Shown here piece after piece: positions 53,051 to 60,816 of a stretch of DNA of 64,000 nucleotides (position 1 is the first letter of the stretch; the number at the start of each line of letters is the position of its first letter). Both the position numbers and the translations under genes were made by a program. The stretch is from positions 19,079 to 83,078 of the forward strand of contig QEVJ01000050.1 of the NCBI GenBank assembly GCA_003576845.1. Direction: 5' to 3'. The notes under the pieces are model-generated. The model was not told where the DNA came from, ran no database searches, and saw nothing but the letters and a program-made list of their open reading frames with translations. The DNA is from Planctomycetota bacterium. GTDB taxonomy: Bacteria; Planctomycetota; Planctomycetia; Pirellulales; PLA5.

Positions 53051-53090
53051 TCCTCACTCCTCACTCCTCACTCCTCGATCCTCGTCCCTC
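53051..53090. repeat. CACTCCT heptamer array
   Basis: Copies of TCACTCC abut the stop codon of the DUF1598 gene, on its downstream side. Confidence 0.9.
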
Positions 53091-54458
53091 CTAGTCCCAC
53101 CACCAATTCGCCCCCGCCGCCGCTGCCTCGCGGGCTTTCTTTGTCGCGTCGGACGTTTCCTGCTTGCCGGTCACGCTCCACGAGTGGAACTGCACGCCGC
53201 CGGACGCCGTAATCAGCCATTCGCGGCCGCTCTTGGCCATGCTGACTTCCGTCTTCACGTGCTTGGGCATCGGCAGGCCGTCGACCATCAGCCGCTGGTT
53301 GTCGGTGTAAATCGCCATGTCCATGCCGGCCTTGTCCGCGAGCCGCTCCTTCGAGATCAGCGCCGCGGCCACGGCCAGATCCATGCAGTTCTGCAGTTCG
53401 GCGAAGATCGAATCCTCCGCCGCGAGCTCCTTGTACTTCGCCGTCATCGTGTCGGCCCACTTCTTGGCCAGCGCGTTCACGCGGCCCGTGCCTTGGGCGT
53501 TGCCCGCGGCGTCGCGGCGCTCGTCCTCGCTCATCACTTTCACGCCCGGGCGAATCTCCCACGCCAGGCCCTCGCCGTCGGTGAGCAGTGGCTGATAGTC
53601 GGCTTCGATCCACCACCGCGGCGACATGTCGTCCGGCACGTTCGCCTTGGTATTGCGCAAGAGTTCCAGATAACTCGGCATGCCCTTCACCGGCGCGGGA
53701 TCGAGGTGCATCGCGTACCGCTTCATCCGGTAGTCGGCCGCCAGCATCACGTGGGCGTAACGGCTCGTCGGCGGAACGCCCGTGAGCGTCACGTTCTGCT
53801 TGCCGAGGCTCGCTTCCACGCCTTCCTTCACGCCGGCGTTCATCGTCTTCTGCTTGCTCAAAAACGTCCGCAGCTTTTGGATGCCTTCCGGCGTCGGGTC
53901 GATCGAGACGCTAATCATCGTCTCGCGGGCTTTGTCCGCCGATTGCAACGCGACGAGCAGGTCGTCGAGCCGCAGCACCGGCAAGCCCGTATTCGCGCCG
54001 ACGACTTCGGCCTGAGCGTTGATCTTCCAGCCCGCGGCCGGACCGGCAATCACGATGTCTTTCTGTTCGGGATAGACGAAGATGTACTGAATGCGTTGCA
54101 AACCGGCGAGGTAATTGAAGTCGTCGGTAAGCGGCGCTCCGGCCTTCTTGGTTTGATGTTCGACGATCGCTTCGGCCATCTTGCGGAGCGAAATCTTGCG
54201 CAGCTCGGAAGGCTTGGCGATGTCGCTCGGAACGGCGCGAAGTGCTTCCTCGCGGGCCTTGCGGAGCGTGTCCAATTCGGCCTTCTCAACCTTCGAGACG
54301 ATGCCTGCAGGATCGACGCGCACGCCGCCGACGGCGCCGCCGCCAAACCCGCCGCCGGCAATCGCCTGCGGACCATACGTTGCCACTGCGGCGCAAAACA
54401 CCGCCGCACCCGCCCACATCAGCGAGCGGCCGAAAGACTTCTTGTTCCCGTTGACCAT
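53091..54458 (-). CDS. DUF1598 domain-containing protein
   Basis: 455 residues from ATG 54458 with a strong GGAGG; the open frame continues to a TTG at 54485. The N-terminus has a signal peptide or anchor (SLMWAGAAVFCAAVATYGPQ) followed by GGGFGGGAVGG. The body matches the planctomycete DUF1598 family: RKISLRKMAEAIVEHQTKKA, GLQRIQYIFVYPEQKDIVIA, DPTPEGIQKLRTFLSKQ, PRWWIEADYQPLLTDGEGLA and FAELQNCMDLAVAAALISKE. Exported protein of unknown function. The C-terminal tail is Ala-rich and ends in WWWD. Confidence 0.92.
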   Translation of the reverse strand: MVNGNKKSFGRSLMWAGAAVFCAAVATYGPQAIAGGGFGGGAVGGVRVDPAGIVSKVEKAELDTLRKAREEALRAVPSDIAKPSELRKISLRKMAEAIVEHQTKKAGAPLTDDFNYLAGLQRIQYIFVYPEQKDIVIAGPAAGWKINAQAEVVGANTGLPVLRLDDLLVALQSADKARETMISVSIDPTPEGIQKLRTFLSKQKTMNAGVKEGVEASLGKQNVTLTGVPPTSRYAHVMLAADYRMKRYAMHLDPAPVKGMPSYLELLRNTKANVPDDMSPRWWIEADYQPLLTDGEGLAWEIRPGVKVMSEDERRDAAGNAQGTGRVNALAKKWADTMTAKYKELAAEDSIFAELQNCMDLAVAAALISKERLADKAGMDMAIYTDNQRLMVDGLPMPKHVKTEVSMAKSGREWLITASGGVQFHSWSVTGKQETSDATKKAREAAAAGANWWWD

Positions 54459-54959
54459 AGAAATGAGCCTCCTCGAAACGTCCAAGGCTAGGATAGGCGA
54501 ATTTACCTATCTTAGCGTAATTGCAAGACTTACATAATGCAAGAAATGGCGGGAGATCGGGGCCTTCCCGCGGCTAGGCACGGCACAAACGGCTAATTCT
54601 TGGAATTGGTGTGCCACTGCTGGCTTGTCCAGCAGTGCGATTCGCGACGCAATGTCAAACGGCAACACTCACTGCTGGACAAGCCAGCAGTGGCACACCT
54701 CGCGCCGATAGGCCGACGAGCCACGCACCGCTAAACCGTAATCCGCTCCGCAACCCCGCCAAGGTCTTACGAAAAAATCGCGTTCTCCAAGCGGCCTGCC
54801 GATGCACCAGGCAGACGCGGGCCTTCGGGAAGCCCCCATGCGACCTGAGTGTATCAAAATGCAACGCGGAGCGCTTGAACCGGGACCAGTATCCCAGATA
54901 TCGTTGAGATAGCCAAAAAAAAGCACGTCCTCCCCGAATCCCGATCCCCGACCCCCACC
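54459..54959. other. Divergent spacer with one palindromic element
   Basis: It contains the element at 54608-54699; otherwise I see no gene or clear promoter. Confidence 0.6.
54608..54699 (+). repeat. Palindromic stem-loop element, family 1, copy 2
   Basis: Near-perfect arms of about 30 bp (GTGCCACTGCTGGCTTGTCC plus AGCAGTG on the left; the complement on the right) enclose about 35 bases. In reverse orientation it matches the element at 9759-9836 through arms and loop. Confidence 0.95.
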
Positions 54960-57008
54960 CTGATCGCCTATCTCATCATCCGCGAAGGTTCCAAGTGGAC
55001 CGACGTCTACCGCCTGGCCCCCGGCGAGGTGGTCACGATCGGCCGCGCGCCGACGAATCAGATCGTCGTCAAGGACGAGCGGGCGAGCCGCGAACACGCC
55101 CAAATCTTCCTCTCCGGCGACCAGTGGACGCTCCGCGATCTCGATAGCCGCAACGGAACCTTCGTCAACCACGATCAGGTTCGTGACGATCATGCCCTGC
55201 GCCCCGGCAACATCATCCGCATCGGCCAGGCCCAAATGGCGTTCGTCGTCGACTTGGCCGCGGCCTTGCCCGATTCGAGCGCCGTGTTCCGCCGAGCCGC
55301 CGCGCTCGGAGAAACGGTCGTCGCCCCGACGCCGGCCTACGATCCGGAACACGTCCTAGCCGGCGACGGTCCCGACGCGGCGCTCATCACGCATCGCCGC
55401 GGCGAAACGAAATACCTCGCCGCCGACGACAAACTGGCCGACGACCGGGCCGCCGACAGCGCACCGAAAGTCGGCCGTGCCGCCGCGAAGCTCTGCCGCC
55501 TCGCGTTCGATCTGGCCCGTTCCGAAGATCTCCAGGCGATGGTCAATCTCGCCCTCGCGCGGCTGTTCGAAGAAACGCACGTCGACGCCGGAGCGTTGCT
55601 GCTCATTCCCCGCGACGGAAAATGGTCGCCCGCGCATCCGCCGGCCGCGTCCGATCTGCAAGTCGTAGCCTCGCGCAGCGACTCGGCCCATTCCTATCAC
55701 CGCCCCAGCGACTTCCTAGTTTCGACCGTGCTCCGCGAAGGCGAAGCCGTGCTCGCACGGAACATCGTCGGCGACAGCAAGATCGGCATGCGCGACAGCC
55801 AGGGCGAAATCCTGGCGACCAGCATCATCTGCGCTCCGATCCGCCACGAGAACACGGTGCTGGGCTTCGTTCATCTCTACAGCACGATCGCCGAGCGGCA
55901 GCCCGACCCGGACGACCTCGAATTCACGCTGGCGGTGGCCGATACGGTGGCCGTGGCGCTCGACAACCTGAGCCGCCGGCAAGAATTGGCCGAAGACCTC
56001 GACCTCGTGCGGCAAGAGAACATCCAACTGCTCGAACGCCTCGGTCTGCAAAGCGAAATCGTCGGTTCGAGTCCGGCGATGGTCGGCGTCGCGCAAGAAA
56101 TCGCCCGCGCCGCGCCGAGCCGGGCGACTGTGCTCATTCGCGGCGAAAGCGGGGTCGGCAAGGAGCTCGTCGCCCGCGCGGTTCACTTCTCCAGTCCGCG
56201 GCGCAAAGGCCCGTTCGTGTGCCTCAACTGCGCCGCGCTCACGGAAACGCTCCTCGAAAGCGAGCTTTTCGGCCACGAGCGGGGCGCGTTCACCGGCGCG
56301 ACCGATCGCAAGAACGGCAAGTTCGAGCAAGCCCACGGCGGCACCCTGATGCTCGACGAGATCGGCGAAATGAGCCCGTCGATTCAGGCCAAGTTTCTCC
56401 GCGTGCTCGAAGGGCATCCGTTCGAGCGCGTCGGCGGCAGCGAGTCGATCCGCGTTGACGTCCGCGTCATCGCCGCGACGAATCGCGACCTCGAAAAGGA
56501 CGTGGCCGAGAAACTCTTTCGCCGCGACTTGTACTTCCGCCTCCGCGTCGTCGAGATTCTCGTCCCACCGCTCCGCAAACGCCCCGAAGACATCGTCGAA
56601 CTCGCCAACTACTTTCTGCAAAAGTTCGTCGAGGAGACGGGCCGCAAGATCCGCGGCTACACGCCGCTCGCCCTCGAACAGATGCAGCGCTATCGCTGGC
56701 CCGGCAATGTCCGCGAGCTGAAAAACGTCGTCGAGCGGGCCGTCGTGCTCAGCCGCGGCCCGTTCATCGAGCACACCGACTTGATGCTCTCGCAACTCGC
56801 GACGGCCGGCGACACGGCCGACATCAGCGTCCCTCGCGGACAGTTCGTCCCGACGTCGCTAGACGATATGGAGGCCCGCCACATCGCCGCCACGCTCGAC
56901 GCGACGGGCTGGAACAAGACCCAAGCCGCGCTGATTCTCAAGATCGAACGCTCGACGCTCGACCGCAAAATCGCCCGCTACAACCTCCGGCGGCGCGAAA
57001 GCGTTTAG
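54960..57008 (+). CDS. FHA-GAF-sigma54-dependent transcriptional activator (Fis family)
   Basis: About 682 residues if translated from CTG 54960. The FHA domain begins at [20 protein letters not shown] and includes [20 protein letters not shown], yet the first conventional start, GTG 55029, lies inside it; the true start is therefore non-standard or damaged. A GAF domain (about 175-330) and the sigma54 AAA+ domain follow, with Walker [15 protein letters not shown] ([20 protein letters not shown]), LMLDEIGEM and the arginine-rich sensor region. The C-terminal Fis helix-turn-helix is [20 protein letters not shown]. It activates RpoN promoters, probably in response to a phospho-protein and a small ligand. 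Confidence 0.92.
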   Translation: MIAYLIIREGSKWTDVYRLAPGEVVTIGRAPTNQIVVKDERASREHAQIFLSGDQWTLRDLDSRNGTFVNHDQVRDDHALRPGNIIRIGQAQMAFVVDLAAALPDSSAVFRRAAALGETVVAPTPAYDPEHVLAGDGPDAALITHRRGETKYLAADDKLADDRAADSAPKVGRAAAKLCRLAFDLARSEDLQAMVNLALARLFEETHVDAGALLLIPRDGKWSPAHPPAASDLQVVASRSDSAHSYHRPSDFLVSTVLREGEAVLARNIVGDSKIGMRDSQGEILATSIICAPIRHENTVLGFVHLYSTIAERQPDPDDLEFTLAVADTVAVALDNLSRRQELAEDLDLVRQENIQLLERLGLQSEIVGSSPAMVGVAQEIARAAPSRATVLIRGESGVGKELVARAVHFSSPRRKGPFVCLNCAALTETLLESELFGHERGAFTGATDRKNGKFEQAHGGTLMLDEIGEMSPSIQAKFLRVLEGHPFERVGGSESIRVDVRVIAATNRDLEKDVAEKLFRRDLYFRLRVVEILVPPLRKRPEDIVELANYFLQKFVEETGRKIRGYTPLALEQMQRYRWPGNVRELKNVVERAVVLSRGPFIEHTDLMLSQLATAGDTADISVPRGQFVPTSLDDMEARHIAATLDATGWNKTQAALILKIERSTLDRKIARYNLRRRESV

Positions 57009-57052
57009 GGCGTTTACCTCGACGAAGTCCGCGCGTTGCCGTCCGGGGGAAG

Positions 57053-59482
57053 CTACTGCGGATTCGCCGGGGTGGCCGGCGCTTCGGGCACCGCCGGCGC
57101 GGAATCGGCCGGCGGCGGAGCGGGGGCGTTGGCATCCGCGGGCGCAGCGAGATGAGCCGATGCCGGACCGCGCTCGGCGGGTCGCAGGAGAAAATAAACC
57201 CGCACCCGTGGCGCTGCGGTCGACTTCGCGGCGCCTGCGACGCCGGATCGAACCTCCGGCTGCTCCTTGCGGTTTGGCGCTAGACCTTCGAGGCCCTTGC
57301 CAGCGTCTTCCTCGTCTAGTTGCGACCGAGTTCGCGGCGCCGACGGAGCGGGCGCGGCCGCATCCCCCGGAGCTTGCGGCAATGCCGTGCGGCTGCGATC
57401 GGCCTGCCCCTGCCGAAGCGTCCCGGCGGCACGAGGTGCGCGCGGCGACACGCGGCGGGCATAGCCTTCCGGCGGAATTCGCACGTCCTCTCGTTCAGGA
57501 CGGGCCTCCGTCGGCGACTCACTCTCCTTAGGAGCTTCAACTGGCGCATCGCCCGGCTCGGTGGCTTGCGGCGCATCCACCGCAGTCGCTCGCGATGGTT
57601 TGTCTTCGCCCTCCTTGTTCTCGCGATTGCCCTCGATCGACCGCGGCTCGGCGCTGCGGGCTTGTCCGCCGGTCGCGCGGCGGCGTCCCTTGTCGGCCGA
57701 TGGCGGTGCCGCGACGTTGCGCGGCGCGGCCGGTGGCGGAGACTTTTCTTCCGGCATCACGGCATCGGGCACGGCGGCGTTGGCAGCGGGCGCCTTGTCG
57801 GCCGGTGCGGCGGCACTCGGCGCGTCGGCAACGCCCGGCGCCGCGTCCGCTGCACGATCGGTCTTGCGCTCGGGGCCGCCGCGAGAACCGAAATCGCGCG
57901 GCCGCGGCGCCACGCGGGGTTCGCCCTTGGCGACTCCGGCAGGATCGGTGGCGTCGAGCGCTTTGCGCGTAATGCTCGGCGCGGCGGTGGGTGGAGCCGT
58001 CGGACGCAACGACTCCAAGTTGCCCTCGGCTTCAGCCGGCGCTTCTTCGATCGCGGCCGGCGGCGCCGGCGCGTTGCCCCCGCCGAGCGCCATTCCTCCC
58101 GCTGCAAATTCGGACCGGAGCATTGCCACATCGAACGCCGTCTTGACCGCAAAATCGCCGCGGCGACGCTCGACGTCGGCAAGTAATTGGTCGAGTTGCT
58201 CCGCCGTGAGATCGACGACGAGCACGTCCGATTCCGGCGCCGCGGCCTTCGCCCGCCGCGTCGCCGAATTGGCGCCGGGACGCTCGCCGCGCGGCGCGGC
58301 TTGCGCGATCGCGCTTTCGTTCGGCTTGTCCTGGGCGGAACGTTGCTCGATCGCACCCCCCGCGCCGTCGGCAATGTCGGCCGCCGCAGCTTCCGCCTCG
58401 TCGACGAGAACCACATGATTCGCCTTAAGCAGCTTGTCGAACTCCCGCGTCTGCCAGGCTTCCGGCGAAACTTCGAGGTACACGATCGACGTTTCCCCCT
58501 CGGCGCCGCCCTCGCCGGCCGCTGCCTCTGAGCCTGCAAAGGCGGCGTTCATGGCCGCGTCTTTCGCCGATTCGCGAGCGAAGCCTCGCCCTGCGCCAGC
58601 GGCTCGTCCTGCACTGGCGGCATCGAGCCCCGCATCGGGATCGGGTTTACCGGTTTCCAGCCCGCCACGCCCGACGGACCGGGCGCGTGTGTCGCCCGCC
58701 AGCGCATCGGCCGTTGGGCCATCGGCCATCGCATCGGCGCCAGCGACGGCGGACTGCGGCGGGTGAATCGTCTCCACGTCCGCAGCCGGAGCGTCGGCCG
58801 CCACCGACTTGGAAAGCGCGGCCGCATCTTCTTCGTCTTGCCGCGATTGCGAACGGGCGATCGCAGCGCCATCGCTCGCCGCCTGCCCCGCATCCTTTCT
58901 TGCCGCTTGAGGCGCCGACTTCGCCTCCGGTTCGCTCATGGCTACCCGGTCGGCGGCACGATCGATGGGCAAATTGGCCGTGTGGTAGTAGTTCGTCACG
59001 AGGGCGGCCATGACCGCCGCCGCCGCGGACCAGCCCAGCGTGCGCCAGGAAAACCGGCCTTCGCGCGGCGAAGAAGCCGAGGAAGCCGAGGAGTACGACG
59101 GCGCGTTGGCGTGCAACGACGCAGGCTGAGGCCCGTCGAACGTCGAGCGTGTGCCGCCCGCCGCGCTCGGCGTGGCTCTGCCGCTCATGGGAATCGTATC
59201 CGGCGGAATTGCAGCCGGCGGTATCGCACCCGGTTTGTCGTCCGTACCCGCGCCCAGCAGCACTTCGCGCTCCGCAAGCTGCAACACGCGCTCGGCGATG
59301 CTCGTTTCCAAACGATAGCGCGGCAGCGACTGCAACCCGACGCGAAGCGCGCGCAGCTCCTCGACGGCCTGGCGCAGGTCGGCGCTATCGGCCAACTCGC
59401 GCTCCACTTCCGCCCGAGCGTCGGGCGAAAGCTCGTCGTCGAGATAGGCGCTGATGCGTTCGTCGGAAAACTTTTCGTTCAT
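57053..59482 (-). CDS. Very large membrane anti-sigma factor
   Basis: 809 residues from ATG 59482; a GTG at 59491 is also open. The cytoplasmic N-terminus is the usual anti-sigma domain (KFSDERISAYLDDELSPDAR, residues 4-23, helical to about 75). A transmembrane helix lies at about 147-164 (SWRTLGWSAAAAVMAALVTN). The remaining 640 residues are extracytoplasmic and mostly Ala/Pro/Glu/Arg-rich and probably disordered, with small ordered segments (TSIVYLEVSPEAWQTREFDK, SDVLVVDLTAEQLDQLLADV, RVRVYFLLRPAERG). It lies 21 bp behind the ECF sigma gene and should hold that sigma factor inactive at the membrane. The length is exceptional for the class. Confidence 0.85.
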   Translation of the reverse strand: MNEKFSDERISAYLDDELSPDARAEVERELADSADLRQAVEELRALRVGLQSLPRYRLETSIAERVLQLAEREVLLGAGTDDKPGAIPPAAIPPDTIPMSGRATPSAAGGTRSTFDGPQPASLHANAPSYSSASSASSPREGRFSWRTLGWSAAAAVMAALVTNYYHTANLPIDRAADRVAMSEPEAKSAPQAARKDAGQAASDGAAIARSQSRQDEEDAAALSKSVAADAPAADVETIHPPQSAVAGADAMADGPTADALAGDTRARSVGRGGLETGKPDPDAGLDAASAGRAAGAGRGFARESAKDAAMNAAFAGSEAAAGEGGAEGETSIVYLEVSPEAWQTREFDKLLKANHVVLVDEAEAAAADIADGAGGAIEQRSAQDKPNESAIAQAAPRGERPGANSATRRAKAAAPESDVLVVDLTAEQLDQLLADVERRRGDFAVKTAFDVAMLRSEFAAGGMALGGGNAPAPPAAIEEAPAEAEGNLESLRPTAPPTAAPSITRKALDATDPAGVAKGEPRVAPRPRDFGSRGGPERKTDRAADAAPGVADAPSAAAPADKAPAANAAVPDAVMPEEKSPPPAAPRNVAAPPSADKGRRRATGGQARSAEPRSIEGNRENKEGEDKPSRATAVDAPQATEPGDAPVEAPKESESPTEARPEREDVRIPPEGYARRVSPRAPRAAGTLRQGQADRSRTALPQAPGDAAAPAPSAPRTRSQLDEEDAGKGLEGLAPNRKEQPEVRSGVAGAAKSTAAPRVRVYFLLRPAERGPASAHLAAPADANAPAPPPADSAPAVPEAPATPANPQ

Positions 59483-59503
59483 ATCGCGCACTCAATTCGT
59501 GCG

Positions 59504-60067
59504 TTAACGGAAATCTTCTTGGAGAACTTCCTTGAGTTCATCGCGCAGCATCAGTCGCGCCCGGTGGAGCCGGCTGCGAACCGTTCCCACCGGCACTTCG
59601 AGCATTTCGGCAATTTCTTCGTAGCAGTACCCGTCGATCTCGCGAAGGACGAGCACGCTGCGATGTTCTTCACTGAGCCGGGCGAGTGCGGCCTGCACTT
59701 GCTCGGCCCGTTCCTGGCGTTCGATCCGATCGGCGGGCGCGTCGAGTCGGCCCACGGGTTCGTCCCCGCTGGCATGGCGGATTTCGTCGACCGAAACCGT
59801 CGGTTTTCGCCGCCGCCGCCGGCTGATCGCCAGGTTCAACGCAATCCGGTACAGCCACGTATAAAACGCACTCGTCCGCTGGAACGAGTTCAACTTCACG
59901 AGCGCCTGAACGAACGCCTCTTGAACCAGGTCGCGGGCGTCCTCCACCGAGCCGGTGACGTGGACCAGCGTGTTGTACAGCCGGTCCTGATAGCGCAGGA
60001 CCAAGTCGCCAAACGCGGACGGTCGGCCGGCAAGGGCGTCGTCGATAAGTTGAAAATCGTCCACCAC
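59504..60067 (-). CDS. ECF RNA polymerase sigma factor (sigma-E type)
   Basis: 187 residues from GTG 60067. Sigma region 2 is DLVLRYQDRLYNTLVHVTGS then ARDLVQEAFVQALVKLNSFQ and FYTWLYRIALNLAISRRRRR; region 4 is LARLSEEHRSVLVLREIDGY then CYEEIAEMLEVPVGTVRSRL. Typical length. The gene is followed at once by its presumed anti-sigma partner. Target promoters cannot be told; autoregulation of the pair is likely. Confidence 0.96.
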   Translation of the reverse strand: MVDDFQLIDDALAGRPSAFGDLVLRYQDRLYNTLVHVTGSVEDARDLVQEAFVQALVKLNSFQRTSAFYTWLYRIALNLAISRRRRRKPTVSVDEIRHASGDEPVGRLDAPADRIERQERAEQVQAALARLSEEHRSVLVLREIDGYCYEEIAEMLEVPVGTVRSRLHRARLMLRDELKEVLQEDFR

Positions 60068-60417
60068 GACCTGTTCCGCTAATATCGACGCCCTGCGATG
60101 CGAAAAGTTCCCCGCCGCGGAGGACGATTTCCGCCTAACTGCGCAACGCGGGATTCGGCCACCGGCATCATCCCGCCGAGGCCGGATTTTGTCAAACTAT
60201 TGCCGGGAAAGAGGTTAGAGGCCGGCAGCTCGCGCCGACATTGGGCCGCGGCGGAAACCCCAAACGCTCAAAGTAATGGGACATTCCTACCCGCGTTACG
60301 ATGGTGACATTTCCATCCGTTGCTAACGAACTCAAAAGAATCGCCGCTTGACACGTCAGACGTGTTGTCTTAGAATCTGCGTCAGACAACACGTCTTAGG
60401 TTGGGGCAAGAATACGC
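60068..60417. other. Divergent spacer between ECF sigma and BlaI genes
   Basis: Apart from the promoter/operator at 60348-60396 I see no feature. Confidence 0.6.
60348..60396 (+). promoter_or_regulatory. Promoter with overlapping operator palindromes of the BlaI-M56 operon
   Basis: TTGACA (60348-60353), a 17-bp spacer and TAGAAT (60371-60376) form a near-ideal sigma70 promoter. ACACGTCAGACGTGT (60351-60365) is a perfect palindrome overlapping the -35 box. AGACGTGTTGTCT (60358-60370) and AGACAACACGTCT (60384-60396) are perfect inverted repeats flanking the -10 box. Binding by the adjacent BlaI-type repressor is the likely use. Confidence 0.8.
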
Positions 60418-60816
60418 ATGTCGCACGCCGCCGCCACGATCACCGACGCCGAATTGGCCGTCCTCGATGCCCTGTGGACGCAAGGGCCGGCCACGATCCG
60501 GCAGATTGCCGACGTGATCTATCCCCGGGGCACGGCGGCGCATTATGCGACCGTGCAGAAGCTGCTCGAGCGGCTCGAAGCGAAGCGTTGCGTTTCGCGC
60601 GACCGCAGCGGATTTGCCCACGTGTTCGCCGCGGCGGTCGACCGCGACGACGTGATCGCCGAGCGGCTCAAAGCGGTCGCGGATCAGTTGTGCGAAGGTT
60701 CGCTCACGCCGCTCCTCTTGCAACTCGCCAGCGCGACGCGGCTCACGCCCGAAGAAAGCGCGGCCCTGAAGAAGCTCATCGACGAGTCGGACAACGGAAC
60801 CTCGAAGCGCAAATGA
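60418..60816 (+). CDS. BlaI/MecI/CopY family transcriptional repressor
   Basis: 132 residues from ATG 60418. The winged helix is typical: ITDAELAVLDALWTQGPATI, then YATVQKLLERLEAKRCVSRD and FAHVFAAAVDRDDVIAERLK, followed by the helical dimer domain (GSLTPLLLQLAS, TPEESAALKKLIDES). It binds palindromic operators and is removed when the membrane metallopeptidase partner is activated. The stop overlaps the start of the M56 gene by ATGA, so the two are translationally coupled. Confidence 0.95.
   Translation: MSHAAATITDAELAVLDALWTQGPATIRQIADVIYPRGTAAHYATVQKLLERLEAKRCVSRDRSGFAHVFAAAVDRDDVIAERLKAVADQLCEGSLTPLLLQLASATRLTPEESAALKKLIDESDNGTSKRK

Noticed and set aside
53184..54491. 435-codon plus-strand frame
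   Set aside because: Antisense to the DUF1598 gene, which has a ribosome site and signal peptide.
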